64,000 nucleotides of DNA from Occallatibacter savannae (GTDB taxonomy: Bacteria > Acidobacteriota > Terriglobia > Terriglobales > Acidobacteriaceae): contig NZ_QFFY01000001.1 in assembly GCF_003131205.1 (NCBI RefSeq), positions 682,001 to 746,000 on the forward strand, given 5' to 3'. This document shows, piece by piece, positions 1 through 11,897 of the stretch (its first letter is position 1; every line of letters starts with the position of its first letter). The notes beneath the pieces were generated by a model that ran no database searches, was not told the origin of the DNA, and worked only from the letters and a program-made list of their open reading frames with translations. Position numbers and translations under genes: made by a program.

Positions 1-132
1 TAACTAAAACCAAATCATTCCGCCTCTGACCCGACCGACCCGCGCCCTCCAACCGGCACCCGTTGCGTCCCTCGACCCGCCATTTGATCTAAACTAAACA
101 TTCAAGATTCTCTTTCGCTTACGGGAGTTCCA

Positions 133-3100
133 ATGTCTTCTGCGCCTGAACTAAAGGCGACCCTTTCTCTGCCGCAAACTGCCTTCCCCATGAAGGCAAA
201 TCTGCCTCAGAATGAGCCCCTGCGCCTCAAAAAGTGGGCCGAACAGCGCCTTTACCAGAAGCTCCGCGAAGCCAGCGCCGGCCGTCCCGCCTACCTGCTT
301 CACGACGGACCTCCCTACGCCAACGGCCCCATCCATCTCGGTCACGCCCTCAACAAGGGACTCAAAGACTTTGTCGTGAAGTCAAAAACTATGGCCGGCT
401 TCGACTCGCCCTACGTCCCCGGCTTCGACTGCCATGGCCTGCCCATCGAGATCAAGGTCGACGAACAACTCGGCCGTAAAAAGCTGGAGATGCCCGCACC
501 GGCAGTGCTGGATGCCTGCCGCGCCTACGCCCAGAAATACATTGACCTGCAAACGCAGCAATTCGAGCGCATCGGTGTCTTCGGGCGTTGGCAAAAGCCC
601 TACATGACCATGGCCCGCGACTACGAGGCCCGCACTCTAGAGGCCTTCTACGGCTTCCTCGAGAAGGGCTTCGTCTACCGCGGACTCAAACCCGTCTACT
701 GGTGCATCCACGACCGCACCGCCCTCGCCGAAGCCGAAGTCGAATACGAGAGCCACACCAGCCCATCCATCTACGTCCGCTATCGCATGACCTCCGCGCC
801 CGAGGCCCTTACGCCTGCCCTCGCCGGACGCGAAGTCTACACCATCATCTGGACGACCACTCCATGGACCATACCCGCCTCCATGGCCGTCACCTTCCAT
901 CCCGACTTCGAATACGTCGCCCTCTCCACATCGGACTCTCCACAAGGGGTGCCCCAGGTCCCTCGCACTTGGGGACCTGGGAGTGGTGCCCAAACCGGCG
1001 ACTCCTCCCCTGCGGGTAGCAGTGTGGGAAGCGGGAAAGCCGGCCCCGTCTACATCGTCGCCGCCGAACTCGCCCCCGCCGTCATCGCCGCCTGCAAGCT
1101 CGGCAACACCACTGAACTCGCCCGTTTCAAAGGCAGCCAGCTCGAGCACACCACCTACAAACACCCCTTCCTCGAGCGCAGCATCCTCGGCGTCCTTGGA
1201 ACCTACGTCACCGCCGACCAGGGTACCGGCGCAGTTCACACCGCTCCCTCCCACGGCGCCGACGACTTCTACACCGGCCAGCGCTATTCATTGGATCAGA
1301 CGTGCCGCGTCGACTCCGCCGGCCGCCTCCACGCCGATCCCGACGCCTGGAAGCTCGCCTCTCCGCCTCCTTTCGAAGACAAGACCGTCTGGCAGGCCAA
1401 CCCCATCGTCATCGCCATGCTCGAGGAACACCGCGCTCTTCTTGCCGTTAGCGACCTCCAGCACTCCTACCCCCACTGCTGGCGCTGCCACAACCCCGTG
1501 ATCTTCCGCGCCACAGAGCAGTGGTTCATCTCGCTTGAAACGCCGATGAAGCGCGCCGACGGCGCCGATACCACTTTCCGTCAACTCACCATCGAAGAAA
1601 TCGACAAGGTCGTCTGGGATCCCTCCTGGGGCAAAGAGCGCATCACCAACATGATCGCCACCCGCCCCGACTGGTGCATCAGCCGCCAGCGCATCTGGGG
1701 CGTGCCCATCGCCGTCTTCATGTGCGAGGGCTGCAACGACCCCATCATCGATCCCGCGCTCGACAAGAAGATCGTCGATCTCTTCGAACGCGAAGGCGCC
1801 GAAGCCTGGCACACTACCGCCATCTCCGACATCCTTCCCGCCGGAACCAGATGCGCCAGGTGCGGCGGCACCACGTTCCGCAAAGAGACCGACATCCTCG
1901 ACGTCTGGTTCGACTCCGGCACTAGCTGGTTCGCCGTCTGCGAATCCGACCCCGACCTCAGACCGGCTTACACAGCCTTCCAACGCGCAGAAACCTATCA
2001 GGACACGACTGCCGGTACGGGTTCCAACAATTTGGGAGGCGAGGAGCGTCAGGGCACGACTTCAGTCGTGCCGAAGGTCGCTTCAAAACAAGCCGGGGCT
2101 TTAACCCCTGTCCGCCCCGAGGTCCTTTACCTTGAAGGTGGCGACCAGCATCGCGGCTGGTTCCACTCCTCCCTCCTCACCTCCGTCGCCCTCCGCGGCC
2201 GCGCGCCCTACTCGCACGTCGCCACCGCCGGCTGGACCCTCGATGAACAGGGCCGCGCCATGTCCAAATCTCTCGGCAACGGCGTCGACCCCGTCGACAT
2301 CGCCGAACGCATGGGCGGCGAAATCGTCCGCCTTTGGGTCGCCTCCATCGACTTCCGCGAAGACATGGCCGCCAGCGAAAACCTTATGGCCCGCTGCGCC
2401 GAGCTATATCGCAAGCTGCGCAACACCTTCCGCTTCCTCCTCGGCAACCTCAACGGCTTCGATCCCACGCGGGATCGCGTCGCGGAGTGCGAACTCCTGC
2501 CACTCGATCGCTACATGCTCGCCCGCACCCGCGAACTTACCGAAAAGATCCTCGCCTTCTACGAGGCCTTTGAATTCCACCGCGTCTATCACGCCGTCAA
2601 CGAGTTCGCCATCGTCGACCTCAGCTCCTTCTACCTCGACGTGTTGAAAGACCGCATGTACACCTTTGCGCCGACGAGCAAAGAGCGCCGCTCCGCACAG
2701 ACCGTCCTCTGGCAGATCACCGAAGCCCTCGTCCGCCTCGTCGCCCCCATCCTGAGCTTCACCGCCGACGAAGTCTGGGAATACCTCCCCAAAATCGCCG
2801 GCCGCGAAGAGAGCGTCCATCTCGCTCTCTTCCCCAAACGCGAAGCCATCTTCTCCTCCGACCCCGCTCTCGTCCTCCAAGAGTGGAAGCAGATCTTCGC
2901 CATCCGCGACGAAGCTCTCCGCGTTCTCGAAGAAGCCCGCCAAGCCAAGCGCATCGGAAAGGGCCTCGAAGCCGACGTCGAGATCGCCGCTTCCGGCGAA
3001 GACCTCGCGCTCCTCCAGCGCCACGCCGCCGGATTGAAGGAAATCATCAACGTCTCCAATGTCCGCGTTCTCTCCAGCAGCGCCGACGTGCCGCTCGCGA

Positions 3101-3258
3101 TCACTGCCCTTCCCGCCAGTGGCCACAAATGCGCCCGCTGCTGGAACTTCATGCCCGAAGTCTCCAGCTACGGCATCTGGCAAAACGTCTGCACCCGCTG
3201 CCACCACGCCCTCCACGAGATGGGCATTCCCGAACCCGAGCCGGAGGCAGCTAAGTGA
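133..3258 (+). CDS. ileS: Isoleucyl-tRNA synthetase with two extra insertions
   Basis: Cytoplasmic class I aminoacyl-tRNA synthetase that charges tRNA-Ile and edits mischarged valine. The 1041-residue product has the HIGH-type motif HLGH at 68-71, editing-domain motifs TTPWTIP and HTAPSHG, the DVWFDSG block, AMSKS at 709-713, and a C-terminal zinc finger with cysteines at 1000, 1003, 1020 and 1023. It is longer than usual because of two low-complexity insertions, near residues 265-305 and 622-662, that match intergenic repeat DNA of this genome. Both leave the frame open and lie between, not inside, the catalytic motifs. A GGGAG ribosome-binding site precedes the ATG. The stop codon overlaps the lspA start, so the two are probably co-translated. 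Confidence 0.97.
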   Translation: MSSAPELKATLSLPQTAFPMKANLPQNEPLRLKKWAEQRLYQKLREASAGRPAYLLHDGPPYANGPIHLGHALNKGLKDFVVKSKTMAGFDSPYVPGFDCHGLPIEIKVDEQLGRKKLEMPAPAVLDACRAYAQKYIDLQTQQFERIGVFGRWQKPYMTMARDYEARTLEAFYGFLEKGFVYRGLKPVYWCIHDRTALAEAEVEYESHTSPSIYVRYRMTSAPEALTPALAGREVYTIIWTTTPWTIPASMAVTFHPDFEYVALSTSDSPQGVPQVPRTWGPGSGAQTGDSSPAGSSVGSGKAGPVYIVAAELAPAVIAACKLGNTTELARFKGSQLEHTTYKHPFLERSILGVLGTYVTADQGTGAVHTAPSHGADDFYTGQRYSLDQTCRVDSAGRLHADPDAWKLASPPPFEDKTVWQANPIVIAMLEEHRALLAVSDLQHSYPHCWRCHNPVIFRATEQWFISLETPMKRADGADTTFRQLTIEEIDKVVWDPSWGKERITNMIATRPDWCISRQRIWGVPIAVFMCEGCNDPIIDPALDKKIVDLFEREGAEAWHTTAISDILPAGTRCARCGGTTFRKETDILDVWFDSGTSWFAVCESDPDLRPAYTAFQRAETYQDTTAGTGSNNLGGEERQGTTSVVPKVASKQAGALTPVRPEVLYLEGGDQHRGWFHSSLLTSVALRGRAPYSHVATAGWTLDEQGRAMSKSLGNGVDPVDIAERMGGEIVRLWVASIDFREDMAASENLMARCAELYRKLRNTFRFLLGNLNGFDPTRDRVAECELLPLDRYMLARTRELTEKILAFYEAFEFHRVYHAVNEFAIVDLSSFYLDVLKDRMYTFAPTSKERRSAQTVLWQITEALVRLVAPILSFTADEVWEYLPKIAGREESVHLALFPKREAIFSSDPALVLQEWKQIFAIRDEALRVLEEARQAKRIGKGLEADVEIAASGEDLALLQRHAAGLKEIINVSNVRVLSSSADVPLAITALPASGHKCARCWNFMPEVSSYGIWQNVCTRCHHALHEMGIPEPEPEAAK
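946..993 (+). repeat. GGTGCCCC hairpin repeat inside ileS
   Basis: The stretch reads GGGTGCCCCAGGTCCCTCG, a short loop, then GGGACCTGGG. The stem is CCCAGGTCCC at 953-962 pairing with 972-981. The same design occurs between genes at 6885-6920, 8479-8511 and, diverged, at 20941-20973. Here it is read in frame, giving [14 protein letters not shown] from residue 272. That an intergenic repeat was inserted into the coding sequence is inferred from this similarity. Confidence 0.75.
1996..2115 (+). repeat. Second repeat-derived in-frame insertion in ileS
   Basis: About 120 bases that separate the DVWFDSG block from the [10 protein letters not shown] block, which lie closer together in ordinary IleS. 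They contain the near-perfect palindrome GGCACGACTTCAGTCGTGCC at 2053-2072 and a small GGGG-CTTTAA-CCCC hairpin at about 2095-2109. The translation is Gly/Ser/Thr-rich without family motifs. It resembles intergenic repeat DNA that happens to be open in this frame. Confidence 0.65.
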
Positions 3259-3776
3259 GCTTTCCCCCGCCGCGCAAACTTCCCTGGCTCCTCCTCTTCT
3301 CAGCGCTCATCATCGTCGCCGATCGCTTCACCAAGGCGCTCGTCTCCACCCACATCGCTCTGGGCGAAGCCATCACCGTCATTCCCGGCTTCCTCCGCAT
3401 CACCCACTGGCTCAACGAAGGCGCAGCCTTCTCGCTCTTCGCCGACTCCGCTTCGCCCAACGCCGTTCGCTGGGGACTCATCGCCTTCTCCGCCCTCGCC
3501 GGACTCGCCGTCCTCATCGCGCTCATCCGGCTCGGCAGTCGCATCAGCCTCACCACCATTGCGCTGGCCCTCGTCCTCGGCGGCGCCATCGGCAATCTTC
3601 ACGACCGCATTCGCTACGGCTCTGTCGTCGATTTCATCGAGGTCCACATCTTCGGCTACCACTGGCCCGACTTCAACGTCGCCGACAGCTGCATCGTCAT
3701 CGGTGCCTGCCTGCTCCTCCTCGACTCCCTCCTCACACGCAAGCAACCCGAAGCGTCTGTCGTCGAAACTCACTAG
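3255..3776 (+). CDS. lspA: Lipoprotein signal peptidase (SPase II)
   Basis: Inner-membrane aspartyl protease that removes signal peptides from diacylglyceryl-prolipoproteins. The 173-residue protein has four predicted membrane segments. The two catalytic aspartates are visible as D117 in GNLHDR and D144 in FNVAD, and the conserved NEGAAFS block is at about 54-60. The GTG start overlaps the ileS stop in a GTGA junction, supporting translational coupling. The ileS-lspA order is found in many bacteria. Confidence 0.95.
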   Translation: MSFPPPRKLPWLLLFSALIIVADRFTKALVSTHIALGEAITVIPGFLRITHWLNEGAAFSLFADSASPNAVRWGLIAFSALAGLAVLIALIRLGSRISLTTIALALVLGGAIGNLHDRIRYGSVVDFIEVHIFGYHWPDFNVADSCIVIGACLLLLDSLLTRKQPEASVVETH

Positions 3777-3792
3777 TTCCGCTCCACAGCCC

Positions 3793-3843
3793 ACCCGCTA
3801 ACTTGCTAACTCGCTAACGCCGCGTAGCGGCGCTAACTCGCTG
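3793..3843 (+). repeat. Degenerate GCTAACTCG octamer repeat with hairpin
   Basis: Five variants of GCTAACTC/GCTAACTTG follow one another, interrupted by the hairpin GCCGCGTAGCGGC. The same arrangement, with GGCGCGAAGCGCC as hairpin, recurs at 8714-8762 and 10515-10564, and in reverse orientation at 42494-42538. Confidence 0.7.
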
Positions 3844-3938
3844 CCCTTGTCCTAAAAACAATCTCCAACACCGACTGCAAAGAAATATCCTCATCACCTC
3901 ACCCAGCGATCATCCGCGCCGCAGGCGCAACGTACGTA

Positions 3939-3993
3939 GCCCCGCGCTTCAGCGCCGGGCACTCGGAAGTAAACGAACGAGTCCCGTAGGGAC
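3939..3993 (+). repeat. Pair of short intergenic hairpins
   Basis: The first hairpin, at 3939-3960, pairs GCCC-GCGCT with AGCGC-GGGC around a TTC-type loop. The second, at 3981-3993, is GTCCC-GTA-GGGAC. Neither is followed by a T run, so they look like repeat elements rather than terminators. The X-TTCAG-X' layout resembles the palindrome inserted in ileS at 2053-2072. Confidence 0.5.
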
Positions 3994-4229
3994 GATGATT
4001 CTGCACGCGACCTAATCCCGCCTTCCGCCTCATCCCGCTGGAACTTCATTCCGTCACATCCCGTACCTACCTTCTGACGGCCTTGTACCCTAAAATGACA
4101 AAGGCCAGCGCACTGCAGGTCCTGTCGGTATCAGGCATTTCCTTAGTGCGACTTAGCCGCATTTCGAGCCGCTCGAAGTAAAAGGTGGAACCCCGAGTTT
4201 CATCGGTACATAAGGTTCACGAGGATTGA

Positions 4230-6863
<2,634 letters not shown>

Positions 6864-6888
6864 CGACTCACCACGCCATCATCGGGTG

Positions 6889-6920
6889 CCCCGGTCCCTC
6901 GTTTTCGGGACCGGGGTTTT
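6889..6920 (+). terminator. GGTGCCCC-family hairpin with T run
   Basis: The stem CCCCGGTCCC (6889-6898) pairs perfectly with GGGACCGGGG (6907-6916) and is followed by TTTT, 26 bases after the aminopeptidase stop. It can act as an intrinsic terminator. Sequence and loop also make it a member of the repeat family found at 946, 8479 and 20941. Confidence 0.7.
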
Positions 6921-6998
6921 CATTTGCTCTTAGGAAAACCGGGTGCACCAGGTCTTCCGCCTTTGAAGACCAGCGAACCGAAGATACTGAGAGCCGTG

Positions 6999-7077
6999 GA
7001 CTAGGAACTAGGAACTATGAACTACGAACTGTGAACTAAGAACTCACCACCAACTGACAACTGACAACTAAAAACTG
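6999..7077 (+). repeat. Heptameric GAACTAN/CAACTGA stutter repeat
   Basis: The first half is a run of 7-base units such as GGAACTA, TGAACTA, CGAACTG, TGAACTA and AGAACTC. The second half changes to CAACTGA, CAACTGA and CAACTAA. Units are degenerate and the period is close to seven. It ends 29 bases before the amidohydrolase start, so it may lie in that gene's leader or promoter region. Confidence 0.65.
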
Positions 7078-7106
7078 TCTCTCGAAGTGTTACCTTCAAA
7101 CCCAAG

Positions 7107-8438
7107 ATGACACGTTCAACTTCCCTGATCCTTGCCGCGGTTGTCTTCCTCTGCATATCCATCACGTCGGCCCAGCAAGACTCCAAACCCGCTACCACGC
7201 AGGCAGTCCTCGCCGGCAAACTCATCGACGTCCGCACCGGCAATGTCCGCCAGCATGCCTACATCCTCATCGCCGGCGACCGTATTCAATCCATCGCCGA
7301 CTCCGCACCCTCCGGCATCCCCGTCACCGATCTCTCCAGCTACACCGTCCTCCCCGGCCTCATCGACGCCCACGCCCACACGCTCTCCAATCCCACATCG
7401 CAAAGCATTGCCGTCGAACTGCGCACCTCCATTCCGCAACACACCCTCTGGGGCGTCTATAACCTCCGCCTCTGGCTCGACCACGGCTTCACCTCGCTCC
7501 GCGACGCCTGTGAAGGCCCCGCCGACTACCCACAATTCGCCTTGCGCGACTCCGTCAAGCGCGGCATCATCCTTGGCCCCCGCATCACCGCCGCAGGCAG
7601 CTGCGTCTCCCTCACCGGCGGACACGGCGACGGCACTCCCTTCTCCGCCGACATGGACCTGCCCCGCCGTCCGAACGTCGCCGACACCGTCGACGACATC
7701 GCCCACGTCGTCCGCCGCGACATTAAATACGGCGCCGACTGGATCAAGCTCATGGCTACCGGCGGTGTTATGGACCCCATCTCCGACTTCCACGTCCAGG
7801 AACTCAGCGAAGCGCAGATGGCCGCAGCAGTTGAAATCGCCCACCGGGCCGGCAAGAAAGTCATGGCCCACGCCGAAGGCGCAGCCGGAATCAAAGCCGC
7901 GGTCCGCGCCGGCGTCGACTCCATCGAACACGGCACCATGCTCGACGAAGAAGGCGCCCAGCTCATGGAGCAGCATCACACCTGGCTCGTCCCTACTCTC
8001 TATTGCTTCCAGCACGACATGGAGACCGGCCTCAGCAAAGGCCGCGACCCCGACTCCTTCGCCAAGGGCAAAGAGATCATGGCTGCGCAGGGCCCCGCTT
8101 TCAAGCTCGCCCTCGCTCACCACATCCGCGTCGCCTATGGTGTCGACGACGATGACGTCGACGAATCAGTCTCCAAAGAATTTGGCGCACTCGTCCGCGG
8201 CGGCATGACCACCCTCGGAGCCCTTCAAGCCGCCACCATCAACGCTGCCACCATGCTCGAAAAAGACAAAGACGTCGGCACCATCGAGCCCGGCCGCTAT
8301 GCCGACATCGTCGCCGTGCAAGGCGATCCCCTCGCCGACATCACCGTCATGGAACACGTAGCCTTCGTCATGCAAGGCGGCCGCATCATCAAAGACCCAG
8401 CCCACCCCGACCGCAACCCCGTCACCCACCTGAAGTAA
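7107..8438 (+). CDS. Secreted amidohydrolase-superfamily protein
   Basis: Metal-dependent hydrolase of the amidohydrolase superfamily, closest in layout to imidazolonepropionase-like and Xaa-Pro dipeptidase-like enzymes. The 443-residue product opens with a signal peptide of about 21 residues (SITSAQQ at the end). GLIDAHAHT places the first metal ligands at H89 and H91. Further blocks are GADWIKLMATGGV, where the lysine may bridge the metals, the HAEG block, SIEHGT, and a GVDDDD stretch where family members usually have GTDA. It is probably exported and hydrolyses a cyclic amide, peptide or lactam; the substrate is unknown. It stands alone between repeat-filled spacers. Confidence 0.85.
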   Translation: MTRSTSLILAAVVFLCISITSAQQDSKPATTQAVLAGKLIDVRTGNVRQHAYILIAGDRIQSIADSAPSGIPVTDLSSYTVLPGLIDAHAHTLSNPTSQSIAVELRTSIPQHTLWGVYNLRLWLDHGFTSLRDACEGPADYPQFALRDSVKRGIILGPRITAAGSCVSLTGGHGDGTPFSADMDLPRRPNVADTVDDIAHVVRRDIKYGADWIKLMATGGVMDPISDFHVQELSEAQMAAAVEIAHRAGKKVMAHAEGAAGIKAAVRAGVDSIEHGTMLDEEGAQLMEQHHTWLVPTLYCFQHDMETGLSKGRDPDSFAKGKEIMAAQGPAFKLALAHHIRVAYGVDDDDVDESVSKEFGALVRGGMTTLGALQAATINAATMLEKDKDVGTIEPGRYADIVAVQGDPLADITVMEHVAFVMQGGRIIKDPAHPDRNPVTHLK

Positions 8439-8478
8439 AAGTCCTTCACGCGCTCCACCTAATCACTTGATCATGTGG

Positions 8479-8511
8479 GTGCCCCCGGTCCCTCGCTTTT
8501 GGGGACCGGGG
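8479..8511 (+). repeat. GGTGCCCC-family hairpin repeat
   Basis: The stem CCCCGGTCCC at 8483-8492 pairs with GGGACCGGGG at 8502-8511. The loop TCGCTTTTG is almost the same as in the 6889 copy. No long T run follows, so termination is possible but less certain here. Confidence 0.65.
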
Positions 8512-8553
8512 ATAAGTCTCAATGGCGCCAACTGAAAACCTAACTACAACGAC

Positions 8554-8613
8554 TGTCATGCTGAGCGAACGGGGCCCCAAACGTTTTCTTCAGTTCGGTG
8601 GTGGTGAGTCGAA
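8554..8613 (-). repeat. 60-base element, inverted copy at 35251-35309
   Basis: It begins TGTCATGCTGAGCGAA and ends GGTGGTGAGTCGAA. The reverse complement of 35251-35309 matches it along its whole length with only a few substitutions and a small indel. The inner part can fold, with GAACGGGGCCCC and AACGTTTTC-like segments. Strand is given relative to the copies right of 28 kb, all of which read in the opposite direction. Confidence 0.75.
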
Positions 8614-8713
8614 CCATCTGCAGTCGCTTTTCTTACTCACCGCCAACATCTGCTGACGAAGGTTCGTCTCAAGTTGTCGGCACGCGACAACCGTTGTTTT
8701 CCGAGAGTAAAGA

Positions 8714-8762
8714 TCCGCTGACCCGCTGACCCGCTTGGCGCGAAGCGCCGCTGACCCGCTAA
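8714..8762 (+). repeat. GCTGACCC octamer stutter with hairpin
   Basis: Units of CCGCTGAC are interrupted by the hairpin GGCGCGAAGCGCC, then resume. It is the second copy of the element at 3793-3843 in the same orientation. Confidence 0.7.
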
Positions 8763-8790
8763 GAGAAGAACACGGAACGCGGAGCCAACT

Positions 8791-10308
8791 CTATCCCCTC
8801 CATCCATCCAATACCCCACTCCGCACCGCTAAGGCCATCGCCTCGATATCCCCCGCCAGCACCCGATCCCGCTCCAGCCGCGGCACCACTCCGCGAATCG
8901 CAGCATGCGCCTCCTCAATCCGAGTACTCGACTTCAACGGTCTCCGAAACTCCAGCGCCTGCGCCGCGCACATCAGCTCAATTCCCAGCACCCGCTCCAC
9001 ATGCTCCACAATCTGCCGCAGCTTGATCGCTCCCGTCATCCCCATCGACACGTGATCCTCTTTGCCTCCATCCGTCGGAATACTCCCCGTCGACGAAGGA
9101 TGCGCCAGCACCTGGCACTCGTTGATCAGCGCCGCCGCCACAATCTGCGCGATCATGAACCCCGACGACAACCCCGGATCGACCGCCAGAAACGCCGGCA
9201 GTCCCTCATTAATATCCGGATTCAGCAGCCGATCGATTCTCCGTTCCGTAATCCCCGCTAAATCCGTCATCGCAATCGCCGCATAGTCAAACGCGTACGA
9301 CAACGGCGCTCCGTGAAAATTTCCACCCGAAATCACCGCCGCATTCGTCCCTGCAAACACCAGCGGATTATCCGTGGCCGAGCCCGCCTCAACCTCCAGC
9401 ACGCCCGCCACATGCTCCAGCACCCCGCGCACGGCCCCGTGCACCTGCGGCATGCACCGCAAACAATACGCATCCTGCACGCGCGTATCGTGCTCCCGGT
9501 GCGACTCGCGAATCTGCGAGCCCTCCAGCAGCTTCATCAAATGCTCTGCCGCCGCAATCTGTCCCGCATGAGGCCGAGCCTTCTGGATCCGCGCATCGAA
9601 CGCCGCCGGAGTTCCCTTCAACGCGTCGAGCGCCATCGCTCCTGACGCGTCGCACAACTCCACTACGCGCCGCGCCCGCGCCACCGCCAGCGCACCCACC
9701 GCCGTCATCGCCTGCGTCCCGTTCAGCAGCGCCAGCCCTTCCTTCGCCGTCAACTCCACAGGCCTCAGCCCCGCCCTCCGCAGCGCCTCGCCGCCCTCAA
9801 TCCGCTCTCCGCGATAGAACGCCTCTCCCTCGCCAACCACCACGAGCGCTAGATGCGCCAGCGGCGCCAGATCCCCGCTCGCCCCGACTGACCCCTTCTC
9901 CGGAATCACCGGATTCACGCCCGCATTCACCATCGCCACCAATAGCTCCAGCAGCTCCGGCCGCACTCCGCTGAATCCCTTCGCCAGCACATTCGCCCGC
10001 AGCAGCACCATCGCGCGTGCTTCCGCCTCGCTCAGCGGCTGCCCCACGCCTCCCGCATGGCTCCGCACAAGATTGATTTGCAGTTCCGCCAGCTTGTCGC
10101 CCGGTACGCGAACATCCGCCAGCTTTCCAAACCCGGTGTTCACGCCATACACCGTCTCACCCGCCGCCAGAATCCCCTCAATCAGCCCGCGGCTCTCCGC
10201 TACACGCCTCAAAGCCTCCGGCGCCACCTCCACCCGCATGCCTTTAGCCGCCACATCCTCGATCTCGTTCAGCGTCAGCGCCTGCCCATCCAAAACCAGC
10301 TTTTCCAT
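8791..10308 (-). CDS. hutH: Histidine ammonia-lyase
   Basis: Catalyses the non-oxidative deamination of L-histidine to trans-urocanate, the first step of histidine degradation. The 505-residue length is typical. The MIO cofactor triad A-S-G is at 143-145 in GSVGASGDLAPL, and the catalytic tyrosine is Y54 in ETVYGVNTGFG. Other family blocks such as QDAYCLRC and NFHGAP are present. No hutU, hutI or hutC lies nearby, so the gene is detached from the rest of the pathway in this window. A non-degradative role is possible, but the sequence looks like an ordinary HutH. Confidence 0.95.
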   Translation of the reverse strand: MEKLVLDGQALTLNEIEDVAAKGMRVEVAPEALRRVAESRGLIEGILAAGETVYGVNTGFGKLADVRVPGDKLAELQINLVRSHAGGVGQPLSEAEARAMVLLRANVLAKGFSGVRPELLELLVAMVNAGVNPVIPEKGSVGASGDLAPLAHLALVVVGEGEAFYRGERIEGGEALRRAGLRPVELTAKEGLALLNGTQAMTAVGALAVARARRVVELCDASGAMALDALKGTPAAFDARIQKARPHAGQIAAAEHLMKLLEGSQIRESHREHDTRVQDAYCLRCMPQVHGAVRGVLEHVAGVLEVEAGSATDNPLVFAGTNAAVISGGNFHGAPLSYAFDYAAIAMTDLAGITERRIDRLLNPDINEGLPAFLAVDPGLSSGFMIAQIVAAALINECQVLAHPSSTGSIPTDGGKEDHVSMGMTGAIKLRQIVEHVERVLGIELMCAAQALEFRRPLKSSTRIEEAHAAIRGVVPRLERDRVLAGDIEAMALAVRSGVLDGWRG

Positions 10309-10699
10309 AAAGCCGATCTTAGCGCGACGGCTCCTCCCCGCGGTCGGACGATCGCGTCTACCTCGAAAGCCCGCACCATCAAAGCTGTGCCCCGTTCATC
10401 GCTTCGTCCGGGGTCCCCGGGCGACAGGTCTTCGTCGCTGGGGTGGTTGAGCGATGAGCGGGCGTCCTCCTCCCAGTCCGATATCTGCAGCCACAAAGCC
10501 CGCACCACCACAAACCCGCTGACTCGGCAACTAGCTACGGCGCGAAGCGCCGCTAACTTGCTAAACGATCAAAAACGACATCATCCACCCTTCAAACTGC
10601 TCCTCCATCAGCCTGGCCTTCCGGATCTACCTGTTTAGAAAGGCACCGTCCACATCGTCCGCGACACTACAATCGGTGTGTATCCCTCTTCGAGGTCCC
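10309..10699. other. 391-base divergent spacer with repeat DNA
   Basis: This separates the 5' ends of hutH (-) and the Gfo/Idh/MocA gene (+). The part from about 10381 to 10490 has the phrase GTGCCCCGTTCATCGCTTC and a GGGTCCCCGGGCGACAGG stretch typical of repeat DNA. The octamer stutter with hairpin follows at 10515-10564. Both promoters must lie here, but none is clear enough to call. Confidence 0.6.
10515..10564 (+). repeat. GCTGACTCG stutter with hairpin, third copy
   Basis: CCGCTGACTCGGCAACTAGC leads into the hairpin GGCGCGAAGCGCC and then GCTAACTTGCTAA. Layout and orientation match 3793-3843 and 8714-8762. Confidence 0.7.
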
Positions 10700-11785
10700 A
10701 TGACCATCACACGCAGAGACTTCTCCCGCCTTGCCGCTTTCGGCGCAGCCGCTCATTTAATCCCCGCATCTGCCCGCGCCCAATCAAGCGAAAAGAAAAT
10801 CGGCTACGCCGTCATCGGACTCGGCCGCATCGCCGGACACTTCATCGCCGGTGCACATGCTACCAACAACTCGCAAATCACCGCCCTCGTCAGCGGACAC
10901 CGCGACAAAGCCGAAAAGATCGCTGCCCAGAACAACATCCCGTCCAGTTCCATCTACAGCTACGAAAACTTCGACGAGATCGCCCGCAATCCCGCCGTTG
11001 ACGCCGTTTACGTCGCCCTGCCCAACTCGATGCACGCCGAGTACACCATCCGCGCCGCCAAGGCCGGCAAGCACGTGCTATGCGAGAAGCCAATGGCCAC
11101 CAGCGTCGAAGACTGCGAAAAGATGATCGCCGCTTGCAAAGCCGCTAACAAAAAGCTGATGGTCGCCTACCGATGCCACTATGAGCCCACCAACCTGCGC
11201 TCCATCAAGCTCATCCGCGACGGCGTCCTCGGCCAGGTGCAGACCATCCAGAGCGCCTTCGGCTTCAACATCGCTAAAGGCGAATGGCGTCTCAGCAAAG
11301 CGCTCGCCGGCGGCGGGCCGCTCTACGACGTCGGCATTTACTCGCTCAACGCCTGTCGCTATCTCACCGGCGAAGAGCCCGGCCACATCTCCGCGTACTC
11401 CTCCGTCATTGATCACGACGGCCGCTTCAACGAAGTCGAAGAGAACGTCTCATGGTCGATGCACTTCCCCTCCGGCATCCTCGCAAGTTGCAGCACCACC
11501 TACGGCGCCAACATGGGGGGCTACTTCCGCGTCTACGGCTCCAAAGGCTGGTTCCAGGTCGATAACGCCTTCGCATATGACGGCCTCCATCTACGCGGCG
11601 AGCTCTCCGGCAAGCAGCTCGACGAGCCAAACCCCTCGAAAGACCCTTCCCACTTCCAGGCCGAATCCGAACACTTCTCCCATTGCCTTCAAAACAACCT
11701 CGAACCGCAGTCGCCCGGAGAAGAAGGTCTCCGCGACATGCAATACATCGCTCAGATCTATAAATCTGCCGGCATTGCCGTGTGA
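10700..11785 (+). CDS. Tat-exported Gfo/Idh/MocA oxidoreductase
   Basis: NAD(P)-dependent sugar oxidoreductase resembling glucose-fructose oxidoreductase. An in-frame GTG at 10676 would add eight residues, but the ATG at 10700 is preferred because it places the twin-arginine signal TRRDFSRLAAF at the N terminus (361 residues). The Rossmann motif is IGLGRIAG and the catalytic-lysine motif is CEKPM. A GGGPLYDVGIYSLNACRY block follows in the C-terminal domain. Export in folded form through Tat suggests a periplasmic enzyme carrying its cofactor. It opens a run of three same-strand sugar genes, 112 bases before the second oxidoreductase. Confidence 0.88.
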   Translation: MTITRRDFSRLAAFGAAAHLIPASARAQSSEKKIGYAVIGLGRIAGHFIAGAHATNNSQITALVSGHRDKAEKIAAQNNIPSSSIYSYENFDEIARNPAVDAVYVALPNSMHAEYTIRAAKAGKHVLCEKPMATSVEDCEKMIAACKAANKKLMVAYRCHYEPTNLRSIKLIRDGVLGQVQTIQSAFGFNIAKGEWRLSKALAGGGPLYDVGIYSLNACRYLTGEEPGHISAYSSVIDHDGRFNEVEENVSWSMHFPSGILASCSTTYGANMGGYFRVYGSKGWFQVDNAFAYDGLHLRGELSGKQLDEPNPSKDPSHFQAESEHFSHCLQNNLEPQSPGEEGLRDMQYIAQIYKSAGIAV

Positions 11786-11897
11786 CGCGCCCAGCCCGAC
11801 TCCTGAGTACCGCCATTCGACCGTGGCGCATTTGACGCACCCGCGCCATCTCCCTGAGACTTCTGTGTGACAACAGAACGAAAGTTGAGGAGCTTCA

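Larger units (their letters stand above)
3777..4229. other. 453-base spacer before the M1 aminopeptidase
   Basis: No gene is supported here. The left part holds a degenerate GCTAACTC-type repeat with an embedded hairpin (3793-3843). The middle holds two compact hairpins (3939-3960 and 3981-3993). The last 150 bases must include the aminopeptidase promoter, but no convincing -35/-10 pair was found. The ribosome-binding site CACGAGGA ends a few bases before the ATG at 4230. Confidence 0.6.
8439..8790. other. 352-base repeat-filled convergent spacer
   Basis: This lies between the 3' ends of the amidohydrolase (+) and hutH (-). It contains three repeat units: the hairpin at 8479-8511, a 60-base element at 8554-8613 and an octamer stutter with hairpin at 8714-8762. 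No coding sequence is supported. Confidence 0.7.

Noticed and set aside
10676..10699. GTG start for the exported Gfo/Idh/MocA gene
   Set aside because: It would put eight residues ahead of the Tat signal; the ATG at 10700 fits a Tat signal better.
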